This document shows, piece by piece, positions 47,461 through 54,919 of a stretch of 64,000 nt of DNA; the stretch's first letter is position 1, and each line of letters begins with the position of its first letter. The notes under the pieces are model-generated. The model was not told the DNA's origin and ran no database searches. It saw only the letters and a program-made list of their open reading frames with translations. The stretch is from Actinoplanes sp. KI2 (GTDB lineage Bacteria; Actinomycetota; Actinomycetes; Mycobacteriales; Micromonosporaceae). A program made the position numbers and the translations under genes. The DNA is taken from NCBI RefSeq assembly GCF_025630775.1, contig NZ_JAOSZE010000024.1, forward strand, positions 62,001 through 126,000, written 5' to 3'.

Positions 47461-48452
47461 GATACCAGCAGGATCTTCAGGTGAAGCTGCGCCAGCGGTT
47501 GCGCAGGCTCATGACCGCCGGCTTCGGCGCGGCGTCACACGAGGTGCGCCTGGCCGTCGATTGGATCGAGAGCCAGCCGGCACTGCGCACCATCCTCGCC
47601 GAGGCTGCCCTGGCCGAGCCCAACCTCGACTTCGAGGCGTTCCACCAGAGCTTCGCCAACTTGCGTGGCCACCTCACCTGGCCCAGCCGGACGGAGGAGG
47701 GACGGGCCACCCTCGTCTGGGACCTGATGAAGCGCCACGCCGCCGCCGACAGGGCCGGCTCGGGCGAGGCACTCACCATGCACTACGCGCACGGCACCGG
47801 CTTCAGCGTAAACAACCTGTCCGCGATGTGGCAGACGTTCCCCGAGCAGGTGATCCAGCCGCTGATCGACTTCCTCGAAGAACGCGTCGGTGACGAAAGC
47901 AGCGTGCTGTTCGTGCTGGAGCGGTACGTGCGCACCATCGAGTGGTTCGACCGCGACAAGCTCTACGCCGACTTCGAGGCGGACAGGGCCAACGGGGAGG
48001 AGGTCTACAACCTCAACCTGCAGCGGTCCCTGTTCCAGGAGGGCGGGTACATCACGCACGCCAAGGCCCGCTCCGCATCCGGGGAGGCCGACCTGATCGG
48101 CGGGCTGGACACCGACGACCCCCTGGTCTGCGAGGGCAAGCTGTTCGACAGCCGCGGCAAGTCCTACCTCGCCCGCGGCTTCCACCAGGTCATCAAGTAC
48201 GCCCACGACTACAACCAGAGCGTCGCCTACCTGGTGGTGTTCAACCTGACCGACCGGCTGCTGCAGTTCCCCACCGACGGGCCCGCCGGAGCCTGGCCGC
48301 CCTACATTGAGATGGCCGGCGTCCGCGTCTACTTCATCGGTATCCGGGCACTCCCGCCAGCTGCGACGGCGAGCAAGGCCGGCAAGGCCACTACCGTCAC
48401 GCTTACCCGGGACGACCTGGCCAACCCCGATCCTGCTCTGCCGGGCGCGTAG
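47457..48452 (+). CDS. PD-(D/E)XK nuclease-like protein
   Basis: A 331-residue protein (VRYQQDLQVKLRQRLRRLMT). The N-terminal about 200 residues are helical, with no recognised domain. The C-terminal part carries the nuclease signature: GEADLIG (Asp212), then VCEGKLFD (Glu226, Lys228), then Gln244 in HQVIKYAHDY and a beta strand SVAYLVVFNLT. The spacing fits the PD-(D/E)XK fold used by restriction, repair and Holliday-junction enzymes. GTG 47457 overlaps the zinc-ribbon stop (GTGA) with CGGAGG upstream. I know no named system with this gene pair. A defence or DNA-processing role is inference. Confidence 0.85.
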   Translation: MRYQQDLQVKLRQRLRRLMTAGFGAASHEVRLAVDWIESQPALRTILAEAALAEPNLDFEAFHQSFANLRGHLTWPSRTEEGRATLVWDLMKRHAAADRAGSGEALTMHYAHGTGFSVNNLSAMWQTFPEQVIQPLIDFLEERVGDESSVLFVLERYVRTIEWFDRDKLYADFEADRANGEEVYNLNLQRSLFQEGGYITHAKARSASGEADLIGGLDTDDPLVCEGKLFDSRGKSYLARGFHQVIKYAHDYNQSVAYLVVFNLTDRLLQFPTDGPAGAWPPYIEMAGVRVYFIGIRALPPAATASKAGKATTVTLTRDDLANPDPALPGA

Positions 48453-48603
48453 CGGGGGCGCCCATCGTCGACCCGCCACCAGCACCGAGACGGCGGTCGC
48501 CGCAGTCCGGCGTATATCGGCGCCTCGACGGTAAGACGCTGGCGGGAACCGGCTCACTCCGGTGTCAACAACGTCATGACCTAATACAGCTTGGGCCCGC
48601 CCT

Positions 48604-49277
48604 TCAGCGATCCGGCGGCTTCGTGGCGTGGGACTTGTCCATCTCGCGCCATTCGCCAGGCCCAGCGGCCTCCATGAGTCTCGCGACCATGGCCCTGGCT
48701 TCCTCCTCGGTGTCGAACTCTCCCGGCGTGGGCTGCTGCTTGCAACGGGCTAACGCTTGCCCGACCGTCTCGATCCGCCGTAGAGGTGGACTCGGTGGTC
48801 AACGTCGTAGTCCGGCTCGCGGGAGATGAACCCGTCCGATTTCACCTCGCCATTGGCTACAAGAATCAGCCAGTCCTCGTAGTACCAGCTCGGATTACAC
48901 GCACAGGTGGTGACGGTGAACCGGAAGTTCGCCCGGTATCGGCCCACCTGACCTGGCTCGAGCGCGAAAAGACGGCCGGGGCCGCTCAGCCGCGGGTAGG
49001 CGGCCCAGCCCGGCAACCGGTCGACGACCAGGACCGAGCCCTCCGCCGACAACCACAGGTCGAGGTCACGAGCTCGATCCGGGCCGCCAGTGACCATGTC
49101 GTCGTGACGCGCATACCGGGCTGCCTCATCAGCGAGCACCTCATGGATGACCACACCATCGGTCGGAGTCGCCGTCGGCAGCATCGCCGGCCGACATAGG
49201 CCTCGGCGGGCGTCCGCGTGCGGCGCTCCGCGTGCGGCCGCACTCCACCGCACCCGTACCCGTTGGATGGTGATCAC
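48604..49277 (-). pseudogene. Frameshifted hypothetical gene
   Basis: The frame from ATG 49277 (MITIQRVRVRWSAA) codes a plausible protein through ANGEVKSDGFISREPDYDVD but then reads HRVHLYGGSRRSGKR-stop at 48750. Shifting frame near 48781-48788 gives RRIETVGQALARCKQQPTPG and FDTEEEARAMVARLMEAAGP, ending at 48604. The restored tail looks far more natural than either unshifted one, and a single missing base would explain it. It may be a true decay event or a sequencing error. The family is unknown. Confidence 0.5.
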
Positions 49278-49289
49278 GACTCACCCTGA

Positions 49290-49332
49290 CCGAGAGACCG
49301 CAGCATGGCCAGCCATTTTCCGGTCTGCCGCC
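49290..49332 (-). repeat. 43-nt dispersed repeat, copy B (inverted)
   Basis: Minus-strand match to 39253-39295 with two mismatches. It lies directly upstream of the frameshifted gene. Confidence 0.85.
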
Positions 49333-49358
49333 GGCGCACGATACGTTTCCATCCGCGG

Positions 49359-49751
49359 TCAGTCGTCGAACTCGAACCCGCGGCTGCGGGCAAGCTCCAT
49401 CACCTGCCGCAGGCGCGCTTCGTCAGCCGCGATCGCGCGGAGCCGGGTGGCCAGGTCGTCGAGCACGGCTCGATCGCTGCTGTGGGCGAGAAACGCATCT
49501 GCTCCCGAATCGGTCCAGAAACGGCCATCAAGCGCGGGAGCCTCGGCATCGGCAAGCGGCGGCGACCCGTTTCCTGCTCGCCCATGCCTACGACGTCGGA
49601 TTTGGGCATTGATGCCATGGAGGCGGGAGTTGCGCTTCGCGAGACTGCGGAAGGGATTTCGTCCCGGGTCCGCCAGTCGGTTGGCTCTTGGCAATGGAAC
49701 ATCAAGGCTCGACCGTGAGAGGCGGCAACATCCGGCGGCATTTCGTCTCAC
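49359..49751 (-). CDS. Hypothetical protein
   Basis: A 130-residue frame. The C-terminal about 60 residues (AFLAHSSDRAVLDDLATRLR, IAADEARLRQVMELARSRGF) are helical and look genuine; the first half is Arg-rich with no structure evident, so the true start may be downstream, inside the frame. It overlaps the divergent nitroreductase leader. No function is suggested. Confidence 0.4.
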   Translation of the reverse strand: MRRNAAGCCRLSRSSLDVPLPRANRLADPGRNPFRSLAKRNSRLHGINAQIRRRRHGRAGNGSPPLADAEAPALDGRFWTDSGADAFLAHSSDRAVLDDLATRLRAIAADEARLRQVMELARSRGFEFDD

Positions 49752-49762
49752 GGCAGGTGTTC

Positions 49763-50164
49763 ATGCCATTCCCGCGGACACTGACCAAGGGCCTGCGCGG
49801 TCCGATGAATCGGATGATGCTGCGTCTCGCCGGTCACGCTGCCTTCGCGGACCTCGAGCACATCGGGCGCCGCTCCGGGCAGGTGTACCACACCCCGGTC
49901 CGAGCGTTCCGGGTGAGAGACACAGTGGTCATCGGTCTTAACTTCGGTCGCCGCTCGGACTGGTTCAAGAACGTGACGAAAGCCGGAAGCGCTCGGGTTC
50001 GGCTCGGCCGGGAATGTCTCGATCTGGGCGTCCCGCGCGTCGTCCCGGCCGAGATCGGAACGCGAGAGATCCCGCGGCTCTTTCGCTACGGGTTACGCTA
50101 TGTCGCTCGCACAAAGGAATGCGTAGTGCTACCCATCACGATGAGCCGGCCGCTCTCCGGTTGA
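49763..50164 (+). CDS. F420-dependent nitroreductase-family protein (DUF385/Ddn-like)
   Basis: A 133-residue split-barrel protein: LRLAGHAAFADLEHIGRRSG, then QVYHTPVRAFRVRDTVVIGL and RRSDWFKNVTKAGSARVRLG. These segments characterise deazaflavin (F420)-dependent quinone/nitro reductases. It starts at MPFPRTLTKGLRGP; an upstream ATG at 49688 would add 25 residues. Actinobacteria make F420, so the cofactor should be available. Confidence 0.85.
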   Translation: MPFPRTLTKGLRGPMNRMMLRLAGHAAFADLEHIGRRSGQVYHTPVRAFRVRDTVVIGLNFGRRSDWFKNVTKAGSARVRLGRECLDLGVPRVVPAEIGTREIPRLFRYGLRYVARTKECVVLPITMSRPLSG

Positions 50165-50236
50165 CCGCACCGCCCCTGGCACGCACCGGCTCGTGTTGCG
50201 GATAGCGGATTGTGCAGAGACACGAGACGATGGGTC

Positions 50237-50974
50237 ATGGCACCGCTCGAGTGCGTTGCACAGCAGATCGGTGACCGGGTGCTGGTGCGGTTGTCCGGGG
50301 AGCTGACTTTGGCCGGCGCTCCGCAGGTGCGGGCGGCGCTGGTGAAGGCGCTGGCGCAGCGGCCGGAAGCGGTGATCGCCGACCTGACCGGCCTGCGGGT
50401 ACGCGAGCCGCACGTGCTGACGGTGTTCTCGGCGATGGCCCGGCAGGCCGCGATGTGGCCCGGCACCCCGCTGCTGGTCTGTACTCCGGACGAGCACACG
50501 GCGCGGCTGCTCACCCGGGGTATGCGGCTGCCGGTGTTCGGCTCGGTCGAGCAGGCCCTGGCGTCCCCGGCCCACCGCCGGACCATGTTGATCCACGACA
50601 CGCTGCTGCCGGTCGCCGGGGCCGCGGCGGCCCGGGCGCGAGAGCTGGCCACCGAGGCCTGCGTCCGCTGGGAACTGCCGCACCTGCTCAGCCCGGCCCG
50701 CGTGATCGCGAGTGAGCTGGCCACCAACGCGGCAGTGCATGCCGGCACCCTGGCCGCGATCCGGTTCTCGGTCGGCCGCCGCTTCCTGCTGATCAGCGTA
50801 CGCGACGGATCCACCGCCCCACCGCGCCTCGATCCGCGACCACCGCGGAATCCCCAGGCCGGGTGGGGCCTGATGCTGGTAGACGCGACCGCGCACCGAT
50901 GGGGCTGCCACCCGCGCGAGGACGGCAAGGTGGTCTGGGCCAGCCTCAGGCTCCGGGACCCACTTACCGCCTGA
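50237..50974 (+). CDS. STAS domain fused to HATPase (anti-sigma/antagonist fusion)
   Basis: A 245-residue protein. Residues 1-110 are a STAS domain (RVLVRLSGELTLAGAPQVRA, AVIADLTGLRVREPHVLTVF). The usual phosphorylated Ser of DSSG is absent (REPHV), so it is probably not switched by phosphorylation. Residues 115-240 are an RsbW-type HATPase with the N-box in VIASELATNAAVHAGTLAAI and WGLMLVDATAHRWG as the G-region. Antagonist and kinase parts in one chain are unusual. A further STAS-like gene follows on the same strand. Confidence 0.85.
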   Translation: MAPLECVAQQIGDRVLVRLSGELTLAGAPQVRAALVKALAQRPEAVIADLTGLRVREPHVLTVFSAMARQAAMWPGTPLLVCTPDEHTARLLTRGMRLPVFGSVEQALASPAHRRTMLIHDTLLPVAGAAAARARELATEACVRWELPHLLSPARVIASELATNAAVHAGTLAAIRFSVGRRFLLISVRDGSTAPPRLDPRPPRNPQAGWGLMLVDATAHRWGCHPREDGKVVWASLRLRDPLTA

Positions 50975-51152
50975 CCTCCGCGGCCTGGACATGGGCTCCA
51001 GGCGGCACAGGCGGCTGCGCCGCCCGCCACGACGATCGCGCATGCCTAGGGCTCTTCGGCCCTGGCGCACTGCCCGACTCTGTGGGCATGGTGACCAGGG
51101 CCACGTCGCGGTGGTCCCCTTGGAGTCGTTCGGTATAGCTGGGCAGGCAGCC

Positions 51153-51443
51153 ATGAGACGTGATCAGTTGCCGTTCCTGCCGTCCGATCCTGACCATTCC
51201 GGGCACCAGACCAGCACGCGCGAGCAAACGGTCACCGTGTTGGGTGACTTCGACACCGCCCTGGCCGAGATCACGGTGCACGGTCGCTGGAACCCCGGAC
51301 CGAAGACCACCGTCGCTGCCGTTCCGTGCACCTGCTTGGCCAGCCGGCCCGCGGGCATCATCGTCGACCTGCACGATCTCACCGACCCGGCCGGCACCGC
51401 GCCGCCACACCGAAAGCCCCGCTCACCCGAGCGGCATGGCTGA
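51153..51443 (+). CDS. Truncated STAS-like hypothetical protein
   Basis: A 96-residue protein whose middle, TVTVLGDFDTALAEITVHGR with GIIVDLHDLTDPAGTAPP, looks like one half of a STAS domain as found in related actinobacteria. The expected remainder is missing: the sequence continues as a short Pro/Arg tail and stops. It could be a remnant of a longer gene. Confidence 0.5.
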   Translation: MRRDQLPFLPSDPDHSGHQTSTREQTVTVLGDFDTALAEITVHGRWNPGPKTTVAAVPCTCLASRPAGIIVDLHDLTDPAGTAPPHRKPRSPERHG

Positions 51444-51467
51444 CCACCCGAACCGAGCCGGTGCCGG

Positions 51468-51872
51468 ATGACCGCCGACGAACACACCAGACACCAGCGC
51501 GGACAGCAGGCCCGTGATCGCGCCGAACAGGCCCGTCACCGCATCGCCGAACTCGCCGCACGCCGCGCCCAACTCGCCGCACAGATCACCAGACGCAGCG
51601 GATCAACCCCCCAGCAGGTCCGCGCCGCGCAGGACAGCCTCGCCCGGGCACAGCAGGCCGCAGCCCTCGCCGCCGACCTCGTGGCGACAGCCCACATCGC
51701 CGCGGCCGAAGCCCATGAACACGCCGCCGCCCTGCACGAACGCCTCGCCGAAGCCGGCGCCGGCGACACCGGCGAACAGCTGCGCCGGGCCGCCGCACAC
51801 CGCCACGCCGCACACGAAGACCAGCTGGCCGCCACCACCCCGCCCTGCCCCGTGCCAATCACCCATGGTTGA
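51468..51872 (+). CDS. Ala-rich coiled-coil hypothetical protein
   Basis: A 134-residue helical protein (MTADEHTRHQRGQQARDRAE) with heptad-like Ala/Gln/Glu/Arg repeats over residues 10-120 and many histidines. It should form a long coiled coil. No signal peptide or domain was seen. It starts 25 bp after the STAS-like gene. Confidence 0.65.
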   Translation: MTADEHTRHQRGQQARDRAEQARHRIAELAARRAQLAAQITRRSGSTPQQVRAAQDSLARAQQAAALAADLVATAHIAAAEAHEHAAALHERLAEAGAGDTGEQLRRAAAHRHAAHEDQLAATTPPCPVPITHG

Positions 51873-52195
51873 GAAGCCCGTCATCGAGATCTTCCCGGCC
51901 GGCGCCTACGGCGAAACGAGTGCAGCGCCGGTCGCGGCGTTCGGGGGCCGGACCAACTTTGCCCACGATGGAACCCGGGCCGCCCGGCAATCCACAGAAC
52001 CCGAGTAGTCGCCTGACCAGGATGCCGGGGTCACAAGGGTGCCTCGCATCGCCGGGCGGACGCCCGGCGCAGCCTGCAATCCATTGACTCCGATGAAACA
52101 TGCTTGTAACTTCTTTCACATCTGTCATCCCTTTGCAAAGCGCTCCACCTCGACCGATCTGCGAATACCTCCCTCCTCGTAGTCGGGAGTCCGCC
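51873..52195. other. Promoter region of the isoamylase gene
   Basis: No gene is supported. The perfect palindrome CTTTGCAAAG (52131-52140) lies 55 bp before the start; similar TTGCAA-centred sites serve LacI-type maltose regulators in actinomycetes. The stretch 52095-52135 is relatively AT-rich (TGCTTGTAACTTCTTTCACA), as expected for a promoter. Confidence 0.5.
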
Positions 52196-54505
52196 ATGCG
52201 CCGACTGCTCTGCGCTCTCTGTACGCCGCTGCTAGTGCTGGCCGGGTTGGCCCTGCTGCCCACCACCCCCGCCCACGCCGGCATCGACGGCCAGCGCCTC
52301 GGTGCACGCTTCGACGGCACCGGCGCCAACGTCACATTCCGCGTCTTCTCCGCGCACGCCACCCGCATCGCGGTCTTCGTCTACGCCGCCGCGACCGGTC
52401 AGCAGGAGAAGGCGTCCTATGTGCTCACCAGAGACGCCGCGAACGTCTGGTCGGCGACGATCAGCGTCGCGACCCTGCGCTCGGCGGGCGTGCCCACGAC
52501 GATCTACTACGGCTACCGGGCGTGGGGCCCGAACTGGCCGTACGATCCGGCTTGGACCAAGGGATCGCAGACCGGGTTCGTCGCCGACGTCGACGCCGCT
52601 GGAAACCGTTTCAATCCCAACAAGCTCTTGCTCGACCCGTACGCGCGGGAGATCAGCCACGACACCGCGATCCCGGATGCGGCGGCGACCGACTACAACA
52701 CCGGATCGGCCCGGCGGGGAGCCGACACGGGCACCATCGCGCCGAAGGGCATCGTGCTCGCGGCCGACCCCACCGGGACGGGCACGAAACCGACCCGGGC
52801 GTTCAAGGACGACGTCACGTACGAGGTGAACCTGCGCGGCCTCACCAGGAACGACTCCGCCGTCCCGGCGGGGGTGCGGGGCACCTATGCGGGCGCCGCA
52901 CTCAAGGCCGGCTACCTGTCCTCGCTCGGCATCACGGCGGTCGAGTTCCTGCCCCTGCAGGAGACCCAGAACGACAGCAACGACATCAACCCCACGAGTA
53001 CGAGCGGCGACAACTACTGGGGCTACCAGACGCTGAACTACTTCGCCCCGGACCGGCGCTACTCGTCGGACACCTCGGCCGGTGGACCGACCCGTGAGTT
53101 CAAGGCCATGGTGAAGGCGTTCCATGACGCCGGGATCAAGGTCTTCGTCGATGTCGTCTACAACCACACCGCGGAGGGCGGCCGGGTCGATCCGGCCGAC
53201 AAGACGGTCTACCACATCTTCTCCTGGCGAGGCCTGGACAACCCGACGTACTACTCGCTCACCAGCGACCATCAGGGCGAGATGGATGTGACCGGTCTGG
53301 GGCACACCTTCAACACGTTCAACCCGGTCGCCCAGGACCTGATCGTCGACTCGGTCGCGTACTGGAAGAACGACCTCGGCGTGGACGGCTTCCGGTTCGA
53401 CCTCGCCACCGTCCTCGGCAACACCTGCCAGCACGGCTGCTACAGCTACGGCCGCACGAACTCGGCGACGGCGCTCAACCGCCTCACCGCCGAGATGCCG
53501 GCCCGCCCGGGCGGCGGCGGCAGCGGCGTGGACTGGATCGCCGAGCCGTGGGCCGTCGGGTCCGGCACCTATCAGGTCGGCAACCTGCCGCCCGGGTGGT
53601 CGGAATGGAACGGCATCTTCCGCGACACGCTGCGGGCCGACCAGAACCAGCTCGGCGTCGCCACGGTCACCCCCGGCGACCTGGCGACCCGCTTCGCCGG
53701 CTCGTCGGACCTCTATGCCGACGACGGCCGCAAGCCGTGGAACTCCATCGACATCATGGTGGTGCACGACGGTTTCACGCTCAAGGACCTCTACAGCTGC
53801 AACACCAAGAACAACAACCAGGCCTGGCCGTACGGTCCGTCCGACGGCGGCAGCGACGACAACAAGTCCTGGGATCAGGGCAACGTCGCCGCCGACCAGC
53901 GCAAGGCGGCACGCAACGGGCTCGCCTTCCTCATGCTCTCCGGCGGCACCCCGCTCATCACCGGCGGCGACGAGATGCTGCGTTCCCTCAACTGCAACAA
54001 CAACCCGTACAACGTGGACAGCTCGGCGAACTGGCTGAACTGGTCGCTGACCACCGACCAGACGAACTTCTTGAAGTACGCCCAGCGGATGATCGCCTTC
54101 CGGAAGGCGCATGCCGCGCTACGGCCGCTGAACTTCTACGCGGCCGGCGACGGCAACGGCAACGGCCTGGGTCAACTCGACTGGTTCACCCCCGCCGGGG
54201 CGGCACCGGACGCCGCGTACTGGGGCAACGGCAACAACCACGCCCTCGCGTGGCGCTACGACGGCACCGAGCTGGGCGACACCGCCGCCGCCCTCTATGT
54301 GGGGTACAACGGCTGGTCGGGCGACGTGACCTTCACGCTTCCGGCGCCCCCGGCGGGAAAGTCCTGGTACCGGGTCACCGACACGTCGGCCTGGGCGGAA
54401 GGCCCCGACCAGGTCGCCAGCCCCGGCTCGGAGGTCGCCCTCGGCGGACAGGGCACCACCTACGTGCTGCACGGCCGCGCGGTGTTGCTGCTGATCGCCA
54501 AGTGA
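52196..54505 (+). CDS. Secreted isoamylase / glycogen-debranching alpha-amylase family (GH13)
   Basis: A 769-residue extracellular enzyme cutting alpha-1,6 branches of starch or glycogen. Residues 1-29 are a signal peptide (LCALCTPLLVLAGLALLPTT, ending AHA). A CBM48-type N domain (ARFDGTGANVTFRVFSAHAT) is followed by the GH13 barrel: DVVYNHTAEG, GFRFDLATVLG (nucleophile Asp), DWIAEPWA (acid Glu) and VVHDGFTLKDL (Asp). A C-terminal beta domain ends the chain. The length is like secreted Pseudomonas-type isoamylases (EC 3.2.1.68). A TTGCAA palindrome upstream suggests sugar regulation. Confidence 0.93.
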   Translation: MRRLLCALCTPLLVLAGLALLPTTPAHAGIDGQRLGARFDGTGANVTFRVFSAHATRIAVFVYAAATGQQEKASYVLTRDAANVWSATISVATLRSAGVPTTIYYGYRAWGPNWPYDPAWTKGSQTGFVADVDAAGNRFNPNKLLLDPYAREISHDTAIPDAAATDYNTGSARRGADTGTIAPKGIVLAADPTGTGTKPTRAFKDDVTYEVNLRGLTRNDSAVPAGVRGTYAGAALKAGYLSSLGITAVEFLPLQETQNDSNDINPTSTSGDNYWGYQTLNYFAPDRRYSSDTSAGGPTREFKAMVKAFHDAGIKVFVDVVYNHTAEGGRVDPADKTVYHIFSWRGLDNPTYYSLTSDHQGEMDVTGLGHTFNTFNPVAQDLIVDSVAYWKNDLGVDGFRFDLATVLGNTCQHGCYSYGRTNSATALNRLTAEMPARPGGGGSGVDWIAEPWAVGSGTYQVGNLPPGWSEWNGIFRDTLRADQNQLGVATVTPGDLATRFAGSSDLYADDGRKPWNSIDIMVVHDGFTLKDLYSCNTKNNNQAWPYGPSDGGSDDNKSWDQGNVAADQRKAARNGLAFLMLSGGTPLITGGDEMLRSLNCNNNPYNVDSSANWLNWSLTTDQTNFLKYAQRMIAFRKAHAALRPLNFYAAGDGNGNGLGQLDWFTPAGAAPDAAYWGNGNNHALAWRYDGTELGDTAAALYVGYNGWSGDVTFTLPAPPAGKSWYRVTDTSAWAEGPDQVASPGSEVALGGQGTTYVLHGRAVLLLIAK

Positions 54506-54526
54506 GGGCGGGGCCGGCTATCGCGC

Positions 54527-54754
54527 TCAGCGAACCGAACCACTCCCGTTGTGGATGACCGGGCAGCGGACCAGTCGCAGGATCAGATCCAGATGCCCGG
54601 ACAGCACCGACGACGCCTGCTTCGGCCAGGCCGTTACGGGGCCCGCGTCGGCCTGGCCGGTGCGCAGCGCCTGCGTCGCCACTGCCGTCAGCGGCATGGC
54701 CAAGACCATGACGACAACCGCCGGTAGACCGGCGACCAAGAGGGCCTTGCGCAT
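54527..54754 (-). CDS. Small exported hypothetical protein
   Basis: A 75-residue protein with an N-terminal signal or anchor (MRKALLVAGLPAVVVMVLAM) and a short mature part (WPKQASSVLSGHLDLILRLV) with one Cys. No family is known. It is antisense to nothing else and sits between the isoamylase and the DUF4173-like gene. Confidence 0.55.
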   Translation of the reverse strand: MRKALLVAGLPAVVVMVLAMPLTAVATQALRTGQADAGPVTAWPKQASSVLSGHLDLILRLVRCPVIHNGSGSVR

Positions 54755-54919
54755 CGATGCTCCTGTCCGAGAACGTCCGGGATGATGATCTTACCGAGCC
54801 GGCGCCTCCCCTATCCGTGCCAATCCGGTCGGCCGTCGCGGCGATACGGACCCGTCCCGGCGTACACATGCCGTGCGCACGGCTTACTGTGTGCGCACTG
54901 AGCGACCTAGGAGGGTGTA

